Below, one piece after another: positions 16,529 through 27,600 of a stretch of DNA of 64,000 nucleotides; the stretch's first letter is position 1; every line of letters begins with the position of its first letter. The notes under the pieces were generated by a model. That model was not told where the DNA came from, did not search any database, and saw only the letters and a list, made by a program, of their open reading frames with translations. Origin of the DNA: Methanobrevibacter sp. (lineage in GTDB: Archaea > Methanobacteriota > Methanobacteria > Methanobacteriales > Methanobacteriaceae); contig NZ_JAFYHP010000016.1 in assembly GCF_017539065.1 (NCBI RefSeq), positions 62,001 to 126,000 of the forward strand. Direction: 5' to 3'. A program made the position numbers and the translations under genes.

Positions 16529-16843
16529 ATGAAATCTATAAGACAGCAAATAATCGAAGCCAAAAAGGAAAAGCGAGAAAGGGAAGAGGAATTGTGGTTT
16601 GTGGATTACTGCAACAACTGCAAAACAGGACTGGCATTTAAAAATGATGTGGCCTGCCACCACCCATATTACTGCTGGCATGAAGGCGAACCAGCTATTG
16701 TACAATCTGCAATTGTTAGAATAGATGAATTTCGAAGACAATATGGATACGTTACAGCGCAAATGTATGAGGAATATAAACTATTAAGAAAAAGACAACG
16801 GCAATTAATATGGCACGGCAGAAGAAAATTACTGAAAGACTAA
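16529..16843 (+). CDS. Unknown 104-aa protein with possible zinc-binding cysteines
   Basis: A small basic protein. The first 22 residues are a charged helix (RQQIIEAKKEKREREEE). A Cys/His-rich part follows with CNNC (28-31) and CHHPYYC (43-49), which could bind a metal ion. The C-terminal third is again basic (LLRKRQRQLIWHGRRKLLKD). I recognise no family; a nucleic-acid-binding role is a guess from charge. It starts 24 bp after the second inverted repeat of the iteron-like region, so that repeat probably controls or lies in its promoter (GGTCTTTATAAATT looks like the TATA element). Confidence 0.6.
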   Translation: MKSIRQQIIEAKKEKREREEELWFVDYCNNCKTGLAFKNDVACHHPYYCWHEGEPAIVQSAIVRIDEFRRQYGYVTAQMYEEYKLLRKRQRQLIWHGRRKLLKD

Positions 16844-16980
16844 TTATTAATTCCATCATCTTTTCCAATTTCAATGCCCATATTTTCTCGAACCCAGTCC
16901 GATTTGTTCCATATCCAAAAAATTCCACCCAACAAATGAATATAAAAGCTTGTATATATCCATAAACATTGTTTTCGCAC
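16840..16980 (-). CDS. Possible 46-aa membrane peptide or gene remnant
   Basis: A reverse-strand frame from GTG 16980 to TAG 16840 reads through a hydrophobic, Trp-rich stretch (SFYIHLLGGIFWIWNKSDWV) into an acidic tail ending GKDDGINN. The composition looks coding, but no clear ribosome site precedes it and the start is uncertain, so it may be the decayed end of a longer gene. Its stop overlaps that of the convergent 104-aa gene by 3 bp. Confidence 0.25.
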   Translation of the reverse strand: MRKQCLWIYTSFYIHLLGGIFWIWNKSDWVRENMGIEIGKDDGINN

Positions 16981-17433
16981 TGATTTGAAGTACCAATACT
17001 GAATTATGTTTTGTTTAACCTACCAATACCCAATTACATCATGTTTTTATAATTACTAATGTAAAATTATTAATATCATATATTGAACTTAATACACGTT
17101 TAAATATTTATACTATAACTAATTTAATTTTTATATCCCTATTCAAAGTCAGATGAATCTCAAATGTAGATATTACCCTTTAATTATTTAGTTAGCAATA
17201 CTCTTATCGTGAAACATGAGTCATGTTTTTTCATGAATTTACCCTCAAATACATCATTTGATTCAAGATTTCATCACCTTATGATGCAAATAATTGGAAT
17301 TTTCAAAAAGTAGCTATTAGAAATCAAGTTAAAATCGGAATTATCAAATAGTTGACACTTAACATTTTCCCATAGCTACTATTCAATATCATATTAAATT
17401 GTAGGATAATCAAAAAAAATAATTTGATGAAAC
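16981..17433. other. Non-coding AT-rich spacer with short repeats
   Basis: No gene is supported here. TACCAATAC occurs at 16991 and again at 17021, 30 bp apart, followed each time by AATTA and a T-rich stretch. A near-palindrome AAACATGA-G-TCATGTTT lies at 17212-17228 followed by Ts, which could be a terminator or operator. The spacer separates the replication-like module from the leftward four-gene operon that ends at 17434. Confidence 0.4.
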
Positions 17434-18384
17434 CTAATTTTCAAATAAATCCCTTACTTCTTTTTCCCAACCATCTTTATGAATTATTCTTTTAATATGT
17501 AAATTATCATCCAATATTTCTTTTTTAGTTAGTTTAGTTAATTCTATACAATTTTTATTAAAGACATATATTGCATTACCATAAAGTAAAGACTCCAATA
17601 TAGTGAAGTCTTTAAACTCAAATCCGACATACCCATTAAAACCTGATTTTCCTATAAAACCAGAAATCGGCTTAAATGAAGTAATATATTTTAACCTACG
17701 TTCATCTGCTGGTTTTTTAGTCTTTTTTGTTTGATTTAAAACTGGCTCCATGTGTTCTTTTAATTTTTCCCATGGCATTTCTCCTTCAGGCAGGATTTCC
17801 CAGTTTAATCTTTTAATGTTTTTTAAGTCTGATAGTACAGTTAATTCGCTTAAATCTCCTTTTAATACTTCACATTCTTTAAAAAGCTCTAAAAATAAAT
17901 TTATTGTATGTTTTAATATTTCATCATCTTTTTTGTATCTGAATTCTTGAGTCGCTATTATGATTTTATTACCATCTTTTTCGACTATTCTTAATTCAAT
18001 ACTTGGAGGTTCAATATATTCCCTACATATTGTTTCACGTGAAAATGTACAAATATCAGTTACTTCTTCGGTTCTATACCTACCCCTCAATTCATGTCTT
18101 GTAAATTCTCTTTCATAATATTTTGTTTCTTTACCCCAGTCGGGTCTTTTAATATAAGATCCTTCTGAATTATGCCTGCTGACAGATGAACTTTTACCTA
18201 ATCCTGAATTAATAGCAGGTAAAACTTGTTCATTTAACTCTAATTTCTCTGTAAAACCTATTTTATTTAAATTATCAAATCTACCTATATCTAATACACT
18301 AACTACTAGATTATCTCCTTCTTTTATATCTAGATTTTTGAATTGAGATTCTAATTTATTAATTCTAGTTTTATTTATTAACAT
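17434..18384 (-). CDS. Unknown 316-aa protein, last gene of the XRE-ImmA-PIN operon
   Basis: No family is recognised. The N-terminal half is mixed beta-strand-like with a basic Tyr/Arg-rich stretch near 88-110 (KYYEREFTRHELRGRYR). The middle has a long helix (DDEILKHTINLFLELFKECE). The last 55 residues (GNAIYVF, LTKKEIL, RIIHKDGW) look like a compact conserved module. No membrane segment or signal peptide is seen. The start at 18384 follows AGGGGAG. The PIN gene ends 76 bp upstream on the same strand, so it is probably the fourth gene of that operon. Its role may be as effector or regulator of the cassette; this is inference from position only. Confidence 0.6.
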   Translation of the reverse strand: MLINKTRINKLESQFKNLDIKEGDNLVVSVLDIGRFDNLNKIGFTEKLELNEQVLPAINSGLGKSSSVSRHNSEGSYIKRPDWGKETKYYEREFTRHELRGRYRTEEVTDICTFSRETICREYIEPPSIELRIVEKDGNKIIIATQEFRYKKDDEILKHTINLFLELFKECEVLKGDLSELTVLSDLKNIKRLNWEILPEGEMPWEKLKEHMEPVLNQTKKTKKPADERRLKYITSFKPISGFIGKSGFNGYVGFEFKDFTILESLLYGNAIYVFNKNCIELTKLTKKEILDDNLHIKRIIHKDGWEKEVRDLFEN

Positions 18385-18460
18385 TATTCTACTCCCCTAC
18401 AATAATCAACATATTTAATATCAAACTTATCATCATCTCTTTCAACATTACATTGATTCA

Positions 18461-19033
18461 TCATTCACTTTTTAAAAATCTTTCACAATCACTTTCGTAA
18501 AGCTCATCATGGTATTCCATGAAAGAATTTTTAGGTAAATCAATACCTTCGTTAACCATTCCTTTCCATAATCCATTTGCAGTATTTTCACTGACAATAT
18601 CCTTTTCAACTGCTTTGGATAGGATCATTGAACTTGTAATGAGTTCAATATCCAAGCTATCAATATATTCTTCCACATCACTTAGATTGTTGCTTGCTAC
18701 TATTCCATTATTCAGGTGAGCCAATGCCATTGCTGCTGATTCACCATCACCGCAGCATTTACCTGTTTGACTCCAAAAGCCTTTTTTAATTAAGTTATAA
18801 GTAGTGTATTCCGGGGACATGAATTGTATTTGTCGTGTTTCTACAAATCCATCTTTTAATTTTTTAAAATTTGTTTTTACGATTGGTGGAGTGTTATTAT
18901 CCATTAGTTCTGCATAGACTTGTTCGGGAATGACAATTTTAGTGAATAACTTTTCTAGAATATGTCCTGCGTCTACAAATAAAAAACATTCTAAACAGTC
19001 AGTATCATAAAAAACCGGTTTATTCAAGGTCAT
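18461..19033 (-). CDS. PIN-fold protein (probable RNase toxin)
   Basis: A 190-aa protein that looks like a PIN nuclease. FYDTDCLECF near the N-terminus gives the first acidic residue (D10 or D12), E42 the second, GDGESAAMALA (95-105) the typical Gly-Glu helix, and NNLSDVEEY (115-123) the last acidic group. This resembles the DUF3368-like PIN proteins of toxin-antitoxin loci. Its start region overlaps the end of the ImmA/IrrE gene by 14 bp. AGGTG lies only one base before ATG 19033, so the TTG at 19027 is an alternative start. Activity is predicted from residues only. Confidence 0.7.
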   Translation of the reverse strand: MTLNKPVFYDTDCLECFLFVDAGHILEKLFTKIVIPEQVYAELMDNNTPPIVKTNFKKLKDGFVETRQIQFMSPEYTTYNLIKKGFWSQTGKCCGDGESAAMALAHLNNGIVASNNLSDVEEYIDSLDIELITSSMILSKAVEKDIVSENTANGLWKGMVNEGIDLPKNSFMEYHDELYESDCERFLKSE

Positions 19034-19745
19034 TCACCTCATTTGAGTTATGAATGATGTCATTTCTAAAACTCCTTAATAGTATCTCCCTTCGTTTTCC
19101 ACCGGTTATCTTTTCATCCGCATATGCCTTTTCGGTTAGGCGTATTAGCTCACCTATTGATGAGTATTTCTGATTTTCTGGAGATGGTTTGTAAAGGCTA
19201 GTATCGTAACCTAATCTATCAGCTTCACGTATTACATCTGCCCCATATTCATCAAATTGGTTTTGATTAATCCAATTCATTTTTTTAAGTCTTACAAGCA
19301 TGGTAGAACGGCTGACCTGATAATGCTGTTCGCATTTTATTACATCTTCGAGTGTCCAGTCTTCAATTTGGTTTTTATTTTTAAACCAGTATAGGGCACT
19401 ATCCGGCATCAAGAAAGTTGATGCAAAGTTATTTGCATTTATTTCGCTTTGGCTGTTGTTGTTGATTCCACAAACGATAAAGTCTTCAATATCCTCATAA
19501 AGCAAGTGGTATAATTCATGAGCCAGTGTGAAGTTTTGCCTTCCAATGCTATGATTGGTATTGATGAATATTACTTTGTCGTCTTTTGTTTTTGAGCAAC
19601 ATCCGCTAATGTTGGTTTTCATTGGAAACCAAAGTACTGTTAAATTTCTTATGTTGTTATAGACTAAAGAGCGTATATTTATTGAAGCAAAGCTTTCAAC
19701 GCCCCAGTCATGTCTCAACATTTCCGCTAATGCAACGCTATTCAT
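19020..19745 (-). CDS. ImmA/IrrE-family metallopeptidase
   Basis: A 241-aa zinc peptidase of the ImmA/IrrE (COG2856, DUF955) family. The HEXXH motif is HELYH at 76-80, preceded by FTLA, with a downstream Glu/Asn-rich helix (SEINANNFASTFLMP) that should supply the third zinc ligand. Such proteases are encoded with XRE repressors and cleave them to relieve repression, or act as a toxin-antitoxin pair. Here the XRE gene ends 2 bp upstream and a PIN gene overlaps downstream, so the protease may link a signal to release of the PIN protein. That chain is inference. Confidence 0.85.
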   Translation of the reverse strand: MNSVALAEMLRHDWGVESFASINIRSLVYNNIRNLTVLWFPMKTNISGCCSKTKDDKVIFINTNHSIGRQNFTLAHELYHLLYEDIEDFIVCGINNNSQSEINANNFASTFLMPDSALYWFKNKNQIEDWTLEDVIKCEQHYQVSRSTMLVRLKKMNWINQNQFDEYGADVIREADRLGYDTSLYKPSPENQKYSSIGELIRLTEKAYADEKITGGKRREILLRSFRNDIIHNSNEVNDLE

Positions 19746-19747
19746 AT

Positions 19748-20074
19748 TTAATCATCACCATCCAGTTTTCTTAGTAATTTTAAATATCCTGTAATTTCAT
19801 TCATTTTTGCAACTACGTTTAAGTCAACCTTTTCCTCACTTCGAAATGCAATACTTGATTTTTCATGTGAATCTGTTTCCCCTAAAAGATATTCGGGAGA
19901 ACAATTGTATAATAAACATAATTTATCAAGTAAAGTCATGTTAAAGTTTCTTTCACCATTTTCTATTTTTGAAAGGTTACTTTGGGTAATTCCCAAATAG
20001 CTAGAAACTTGTTCTTGCGTATATCCGCTTTCCCTCCTTAATTCGTTTAGAGTTTTTCCTACCTTTTCATTCAT
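19748..20074 (-). CDS. XRE-family HTH repressor/antitoxin
   Basis: A 108-aa protein with one lambda-repressor-like helix-turn-helix: TLNELRRESGYTQEQVSSYL, then GITQSNLSKIENGERN (about residues 8-45). The C-terminal 50 residues are a short dimerisation or antitoxin tail. AAGGTGGATTATC precedes the ATG. It heads the leftward operon with the ImmA/IrrE protease. Palindromic sequence next to its promoter suggests autoregulation. It is the likely substrate of the protease encoded next to it. Confidence 0.85.
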   Translation of the reverse strand: MNEKVGKTLNELRRESGYTQEQVSSYLGITQSNLSKIENGERNFNMTLLDKLCLLYNCSPEYLLGETDSHEKSSIAFRSEEKVDLNVVAKMNEITGYLKLLRKLDGDD

Positions 20075-20087
20075 GATAATCCACCTT

Positions 20088-20109
20088 TAGTATTTACTAT
20101 TTTGTACTA
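20088..20109. promoter_or_regulatory. Probable operator of the XRE-ImmA-PIN operon
   Basis: TAGTA-TT-TACTA (20088-20099) is a perfect palindrome and a third TACTA half-site follows at 20105-20109. The TATA box of the operon on the minus strand (TATTTATATATTTT) lies immediately to the right, near 20112-20125. The palindrome therefore covers the expected transcription start, 14-35 bp before the XRE start codon, where a repressor would block transcription. Confidence 0.5.
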
Positions 20110-20125
20110 AAAAATATATAAATAT

Positions 20126-20493
20126 TTCTATCAAAAATATGACAAAATTGTAATCAACATATAATTTTAATTTTAATAAATACAATCAATAATCAAAATT
20201 ACATAAAACAAAATAATAATCTATAATTAATATATATTACGAATTTAAATACTATATTTTAATAAATATTAGTAAAATAGTTTTAAAATAATTTTTTAAA
20301 GAATATTAACAATAATTAAATTGAAAAATAAAATTTATGGGAAAATTATTCTTTTATCTACATCAGCCATGAAAAAAAGTTACAGCTTAAAAATAATGTT
20401 AAAATAATTACAAAAACAGTTGATTAAAAACAAGTTATATGATTAACCATGCAAATAATTAATCATAAAAATAAATATTCGAGAGGTTAACAT
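20126..20493. other. AT-rich gene-free spacer
   Basis: Apart from the promoter of the XRE operon at the left edge, I see no gene, tRNA or strong structure. It is almost pure A/T with scattered short repeats. It separates two leftward operons: the XRE operon, and the adhesin-ExbB-DUF2149 genes that end at 20494. Confidence 0.5.
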
Positions 20494-20808
20494 CTAACCT
20501 CCCTCAACCATAATTAATTTTCCCGTTACCGGATCCTTATACACCTTACCCATTTCAGTGTAACCCTGACCAGATGAGTTACTGGTATCAGGTACCTCAT
20601 CCAACTGAGTGCCCTGATCAATTTCAGTAGTCTGCTGAGCCTGCTGGATTGGATTATCATCAGTCACTAACGCCTGCATATTCCAAGAAATAATAACAAA
20701 GACTAGAAACCCTACTGCAATTACAAGCATCGCATCAACTAAATTAGAAGTACCGGCCATAGGGTCTTCTTCCACTCTTTGATGTCTTGCACTTTTTCTT
20801 CGAACCAT
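20494..20808 (-). CDS. DUF2149-family membrane protein, partner of ExbB-like channel
   Basis: A 104-aa protein with a basic cytosolic N-terminus (MVRRKSARHQRVEEDP), one membrane helix (about 26-43, MLVIAVGFLVFVIISW) and a soluble C-terminal tail ending YKDPVTGKLIMVEGG. The topology matches ExbD/TolR. The SNLVDAMLV stretch fits the DUF2149 family encoded beside MotA/TolQ/ExbB genes in methanogens. The ExbB-like gene is 6 bp upstream, so they form an ion-driven stator-like pair. The partner to which they pass energy is unknown; the large adhesin gene lies just upstream. Confidence 0.8.
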   Translation of the reverse strand: MVRRKSARHQRVEEDPMAGTSNLVDAMLVIAVGFLVFVIISWNMQALVTDDNPIQQAQQTTEIDQGTQLDEVPDTSNSSGQGYTEMGKVYKDPVTGKLIMVEGG

Positions 20809-20814
20809 AACACA

Positions 20815-21453
20815 TCAATCCATATAATCAAGTACAGCATCAGAAAGTGCATCCAAATCAGCAAGGTATCTGTCATACCAGGACTTTCTGATCTTACCTA
20901 AAACGTAGCACAGTGCTCCTGAACCGATACCTACAATTGTAGTGTTAAACGCCAATGTCAGAGAAGTTGCAAGAGTGTTGATATCACCTGCACCTAAAGC
21001 AGCAAGACCCGGACCCATTGGAATCAATGTTCCCATCAAACCCAGTGTCGGGCCGATTCTTGTAATGATATCAGTCTTGTTCAGGTTCTTGTCAATGCGT
21101 TCTTCTTCCATTTCAACTAATCGTCTTGCAGCCGCTTCACGTGAAGACTTTTTCATTGAATGAGTGTCTGAAATTTTAGTTAAAATCCTTTTTTGCAAAT
21201 CAGGAATATTTGACTGATTGACAATGACTTGTAAATGCTCAATTGAAGTTGCATTGCTGATTTTAAAAATCAAATCATAAATCTCTGAAACCTTAACCTT
21301 TTTAGTTTTGAAATGTTCAGCTATTATTTCACCTAAAAGAAACAGTGAAGCAACAACTATTATCAAAAGAATTATTAGAACCGGTATTGTCAGGCTTTGT
21401 GAAATAGTATCCATTGCAGCAGATATTAATGTATCACCCGGAAATGAAACCAA
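20815..21453 (-). CDS. MotA/TolQ/ExbB-family proton channel protein
   Basis: A MotA/TolQ/ExbB channel of about 212 residues. The first membrane helix is near 20-42 (IPVLIILLIIVVASLFLLGE). Two later helices carry the family signature GPTLGLMGTLIPMGPGLAAL and TSLTLAFNTTIVGIGSGALCYVLG. These form the ion path in ExbB. No ATG fits the N-terminus: AGGTG precedes the TTG at 21453 by seven bases, so TTG is taken as start, with GTG 21468 as the alternative. It lies between the adhesin gene and the DUF2149 gene on the same strand, in a cluster also known from other Methanobacteriales. Confidence 0.85.
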   Translation of the reverse strand: MVSFPGDTLISAAMDTISQSLTIPVLIILLIIVVASLFLLGEIIAEHFKTKKVKVSEIYDLIFKISNATSIEHLQVIVNQSNIPDLQKRILTKISDTHSMKKSSREAAARRLVEMEEERIDKNLNKTDIITRIGPTLGLMGTLIPMGPGLAALGAGDINTLATSLTLAFNTTIVGIGSGALCYVLGKIRKSWYDRYLADLDALSDAVLDYMD

Positions 21454-21580
21454 AAATATACACCTCACAAAAATTCAATTTTTAAATAAACGTGTTTTAA
21501 AAGTAAAACCAGTACATTAAAAATACCAGCTTTACTTAAAATTCCTTTTAAAGGAGAAAAAACCATGAAAATTCAACAGT

Positions 21581-21605
21581 CAGATTCCCACACAGTGGGA
21601 ATCTG
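21581..21605 (-). terminator. Long hairpin between adhesin and ExbB-like genes
   Basis: CAGATTCCCAC and GTGGGAATCTG form a perfect inverted repeat with 11-bp arms and a 3-nt loop. It lies 28 bp past the stop of the 2034-aa adhesin gene and before the ExbB-like gene on the same strand. It is the strongest hairpin in the region and is G+C-rich for this genome. It could end or reduce transcription between the two genes, or protect the adhesin mRNA end. Confidence 0.5.
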
Positions 21606-21632
21606 GGAAAGACTTCAAGCCTTTCTCTTTAC

Positions 21633-24600
21633 CTAAAATTCATCACCATCCTTTTTAATCCTTCTGTAACCGTAACCTAAAATCACAATTACAGCGAATA
21701 AAATGACAGCTGCCACAAAATTCACATTGCTTTTTTCAATATTAATTACTTTTGAAACTTCATATGCATTTACAGGTTCCTCAAAGCCTTCACCAGACTC
21801 AGAACCCCCTTCAACAGAATCAGAATCTCCTTCAGCCGCAGCTTCAACACCTACAGATGGAGAATTACCGCTATCGGTTTGGATGAGATTGTTTGCGTTG
21901 CCTTCAATTTCACCTTCACGGCCGTTTACATTAGAACCGCCATGACCGTGAGAGCCATGGCCATTGCCTGAACCCTGACCGTTACCGTTACCGTTGCCAT
22001 CACCATCACCATTTCCGTTTCCACTGCCTTGACCATTACCGTTACCGTTGTTTCCATTGAACCGATTAATCATGTCATTGATACTTGGAGCTTTAGGATT
22101 AGGATTGTTGATTGCCTCACCAGCCTCATAACCCGGATCCTTATCTCTATTGGAAGAAGAATAGCCTTCACTAATAGGGATATTCCAGGAAATAGACTTC
22201 TTAATCTCTGCTGAAATCTTAGCAGTGATTGTAGTAATTGAAGAGGCAACATCAAAAGTCGCAATCGCAGAATCATTGATGAACTTAACCGTCTGAGTGT
22301 ATCTTCCTGCAGTGAATATAACATCAAAAGCAGGAATATCAGATAAATACTCGCCAGTTCTTTGGTTGATTAGTCTTAAACGGTAGGATGAATCACCAAT
22401 ACGGTCAAGAACCAAATCAACGAATCCTTCACGGTAATGAGTACCTGCAGTGATTCTCCAGTGATATGAATCAGAACCGTCCCATAGGTTATAACCGTAA
22501 CCATCACAACTGCTTTCAGTGTAAGTTGATGTTTTACGTGATTCCCATGCACGATGCTCCAATAAAATACAAATATTGTTTTCCAGATGAACTTCACCAT
22601 GGAAATTACTTGCAAGCTCAAAAACCTGAACAGCATTATGATACTGACCATATAAATCAGTCCTATGGCGGAAACCATAAAATGCATCATATTCACGACC
22701 GCTTTCAGGCTCACCATCATGCTGATGCATCTTCTGGATTAAATTATTTACAACCTCAACATTCTCACTATAACCATTGAAGTTAATGCCGTTAAAACAA
22801 CCATCCAACGTATTGTGAGTAATGTTTAGGCTAAGGTATCTTCCAGTAAGATAAATTGCATCACCAATACCCTCATAGACAGTATTGTTATCTATTAATG
22901 TGCAGTCATTGGTATTTTTTAGGTGAATGCCGAAAACACCATAGTTTATAATGTTATTGGTTATTCTTGTGTTGGTTGAACCATCCAACAATATCTGGTT
23001 AGCACTGCTGGTGTATGGATCCTCACCATTGCTTTCAAGTAATGAATCAGTTAAAATAGTGTTTTTGCTGTTTAAAATCCAAACACCATTATCATCACTA
23101 TTTTTAACTGTGATTCTTTCAAGATTAGTATTTAATGAATTGGTTACTTTTACACCATTAGTGGAATTATCAACAACAGTAACTTTAACTAATGTGTTTT
23201 TGGAATTGACGATGTTGATTCCGCAAGCGTCACTTGCAGATACAATTGAGTTTAAAACTTTCACCGAATCAGTATTGGAAATCAATATTCCATCAGCACC
23301 CTCGTTTTCAATAATAAAACCGTTTATTGTACTGTTTTTAGCGTTTTCAGTTAATGTGAAAACCGGCTGATTATTGTTTCCAACCAATCTAGTATTAACA
23401 TTACTAATAATGTTTAAAGGTTTGTTGATTGTGAAATTGGCTCCGTAAAGTTCATCGTAGTCAAATACGAACTTGGAGTTAGGTTCAGCATTATCCAACA
23501 ATTCCTGAATCTTTTGAATCAAAGTAGTGTTGATTTTATCATTGACATTGATAGCATCAGTGATGTTAAAAGTAAATGTTGAGACTTTCGCATAGTTATT
23601 GGATTCATCAACAGCAACAGCATTTAAAACAGTATAAATTTCAACACTAATAGGTTCCAGATATGTTCTTCTAGTAGAACTGTTAATAGGATTAGAACCA
23701 TCAACAGTATAGTAAATTGTATATTTGCCGGACTCATCAGATGAAACTAATGTCACAATCTGTGTCTGGTTGAAGATTCCTCCTTTGGTTTTGGTATTAT
23801 TAATGTAAGCAGTTACTGGAATCGGAGGAGTAATATCATATGATATAACTTCAATTGTAGTGTTACGGGCAAGATTAATGCCATTGTGTTCCACTACTAA
23901 TTCCACTCGATATTTGCCAGGTTCTGCATAGACATGTTTAGGATTTTGCTCTTGTGAATAATAACCATCACCAAAAGACCAGAAATAACTGTTATTACCT
24001 TTAGTTGACAAATCAGTGAACTGGATTGTACGTTCAGTTCCATTAACATGGCAATATATGAATTCTGCTGCAATATCAGCAAAAGCATAAATACCTTGAA
24101 TAGTTGTAACAATCAAAGTGCCATCATCAGTTAAAGTAGGACTTGATAAACTAAAAGCACCATCATACTTAAATGGAATATTATAACTCCACAACATATT
24201 ACCCTCTAAAGAAATAGCATAAACAGTACTATTACCAGAAACATAAACTACACTACCATTACTGATTAGTGGAGAGCTCAGTGACAAACTAGTAGTTTTT
24301 AGGGATTTAAACCATAATTGCTCACCATTGCTTGCATTAAGCGCATACAAACCGGAAGTTCCAGCAATATATAAAACACCATCATAACAAGAAGGAGTTC
24401 CAGAAACTCCAAAAATACGATTATGCCAAGCTTTAGTACCATTCAAATAAAATGCAGATACAGTATCATGATTTAAAATATAAATCAAATCATCATAAAG
24501 ACTTAATGATGCATACTTACCCGAACCATAACTGAAATATGCTGGATTACTTACATGTGCATTCATTGCTTCATCATCGCTTAAAACTCCAATTAAAACA

Positions 24601-27600
24601 TTGAATTTAAAAGTTCCATCAACATTAACTGCCAATAAAAAGTTATCATTAGATAACAGATAAATAGCTCCGTCACTACCTATAATCGGAGTGTGGGCAA
24701 TTAATGCAGGTAATTTATACGTCCACAATAGTTTTTGATTTTTAAATGCAAATAAAGTAGAATATGTATCATTTCCACTTATTACATACAAAATATCATT
24801 ATAACCAAAAACAGGACTTGAACCAGTATTATAATCACCCAAATAATATTTCCAAACCAATTTACCTGATGGAGATAAACAATACAATGTACTGTTCAGC
24901 CAGTTTGTAAAGTAAATATTACCATCATTTCCAATTGTTGGAGTGCAAATAATCTTACTAGTTGTTCCAAATCTCCAGATAACCAATCCTTGACTGTTTA
25001 AACAGTATAAATAACCATCATCTCCACCAATATAAATATGATTATCATTATCAACAACAGCAGATCCAGAACTAATGATATTCTCATTTGTCCATTTAGA
25101 AATATTATTTAACGGACCAGAATAATTTGTAGAACCAGTATTATTGATATCGCCCTGATATTGACTCCATACAGCACCAGAATCTGAAGAATTAGCTTCT
25201 TTTAAATAAGTAACAGAAAAATCATAATTATAAAAACTTACTCTTAAAGGCCAATTATATCTTCCACTATAATCTGGAATAACAATACGTAAAACACTAA
25301 TCTCATCAATGAAAAAAGGATGAGTATAAATCATAGTAGAATCACTATCCATTGGATTAGTACCATCTAACGTATAATAATTAGGTAAATAATTATAATC
25401 TGTTAAAGATTTATACCACCAAGAGAAAATTACAAAAGTTTTACTTCTAGTAAAAGTTGGAGTATTTCCTTGAAGTGTGCAGTCTTCCAACATGTAAAAA
25501 TTACCTAAAGAATCAATTGCAGCATAATGAACAACAGTAGTTTCATTAACTGTAAATGGTCCTGTGTAAACTAAACGAGTTGGACTATAACCTGGGTCAC
25601 TGCCATCTAATGTATAAAATATAACCGCATTAGAATCATTACACTCCATTCTAACTTCTAAAGTATCTTTAAAAGAAGTAGATGGAGTAATATAAGTGAC
25701 TTTCGGAACATCTTCAACAATCCATTTTTCATAAGGAAAATTTTCAAACCCCGGTTCTGAAAATTCACCAACTCTTAATGTTTGATGAACATCTAATGAC
25801 AATATTACTGTTTCTTTTCCAAACTGAACATTCATCTCACCAACATCACTGGTCAAATAACCCCAACTAAACAAGTATTCTTTAAATCCATTTTCAATAA
25901 ATATGTCAAATTCAACATTATTAAATTTAAATTCATAAAATTTAGAAGGTAAAACACTAAATTGACTTATATCCTCACCAAGATTATTATGAACCAAATC
26001 AATTGTTAAATTATAATAAGTAACACCTCTAATCCAGTAATGATAATCCAAATCATGTTTAGTGATGTTTAAAACTATCCAAGAGTTTATACCTAAGCTA
26101 GACTCATTAACTTGACAAACATCCAAATAATAATCTGGAATGATTAAACTACAATTATAACTAGGATTATTAGATCCCCACCAATTATTAGAATAATCAA
26201 TATTATCCATTGAGTATATTAAACCAAACCTTGAATTAGAATGAATCTCATTAAAATTAACATTTGCAATTCCACCACTAACACTAACACCAACCCCATT
26301 ATGTGTAATTGAATTGCTTATTAAACTTAATTCACCACCAGTTTGGTTAATTGCAACATCACAACCAGAAAAACTAGAATTAGTAACCATAGATTTACCA
26401 CCAGTTACAATAACTCCACCAACACTAACATTACAATAATCCATACCATAATTGTCATTTAAAATAGTCAAATAACAATTATTGAATTGAGTATTTCTAA
26501 TTAAAATATCTCCTTCAACTAATGTGATATTTGAATCCTTAATTAATGAATTTTCAATCATTAACTGTGATGAACTATCAGCAGATATCAAATTACTATT
26601 TCCAAAAGAAATATTATTTATAATAACTTTAGCATTGTTTTTAACACTAATAATAGGAGCGTTATTGTTTTTTGCTATTAATGTGCAATTATTGAAGTTC
26701 AATGTTAATGACTTATCAATAACCAAATTTTCATAATAACTGCTAACAAAAACATTTGGTGTTACTGTTATAACATCACCATCTGCAGCATTGTCTATGG
26801 CTTTTTGAATAGTCGAATATTCAACACCCGTACGCTCAACAGTCGGAGCAGAAACCGGCAAATCATAAAAATAAACACAACTTGAATAACTATTAGAAAC
26901 CATTAAAGTAATTCTATGATGACCTAATTTAAAAGTGTGTGTTGGGTTTTGTTGAGTACTGGTGTTTCCATCACCGAAATCCCATAGATAATTACTAATC
27001 AGACCTAATGAATGATCAGTGAAGTTAATTGTGATTTCATTACCATCAACACTAAAAGAACCCATAGTAAAATTAGCAACTAAATTTCTATTATAGATTA
27101 CATTGAAATTATCTAGAAATCCACTGCCATTGTTTTGACTTATTTTAAATTCATGCCAACCAGTAAAACCTGATACATCAAGATTGACTTCTTCCCAGCG
27201 ATTTTTAGAATAACCTGCCTTTTTAATAGTATAATCCATTACCAGATTATCATCCAAAAACAAATCAATTGATGAACCTTGAATCTTGGACATGTAATAG
27301 AATGATACTGTATCGATTGTATCAAAGTTAATTGTTTGTGAAATATAGCTGATATTGTCTTTTAGATTTATAAAATAAGTTCCATTTTTAGCATATGCTT
27401 TTCCACCAGAGACAATATCTACTTGTGAGGAATCCCAACCATCAGTATTTGACTCAAAACTAGGATTAACAACAACATCATTAACAACATAACCACCAGA
27501 AACATCCTCCTCTAAAACATCATTATTAGAATTAGATTCTAAAATATTTGAAGTATTATCAGGTGATTCAAAATACAATGTATCTGCAAGCATTGCATCA

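Noticed and set aside
21564-21635. Rightward 23-aa frame MKIQQSDSHTVGIWERLQAF between adhesin and ExbB genes
   Set aside because: It has an AGGAG before it, but the sequence is dominated by the 11-bp-arm hairpin and runs against the genes around it; more likely a terminator or mRNA structure.
22951-23370. Long antisense frames inside the adhesin genes
   Set aside because: They follow from Asn/Thr-rich codon bias on the coding strand; the proteins they give have no recognisable domain and no ribosome sites.
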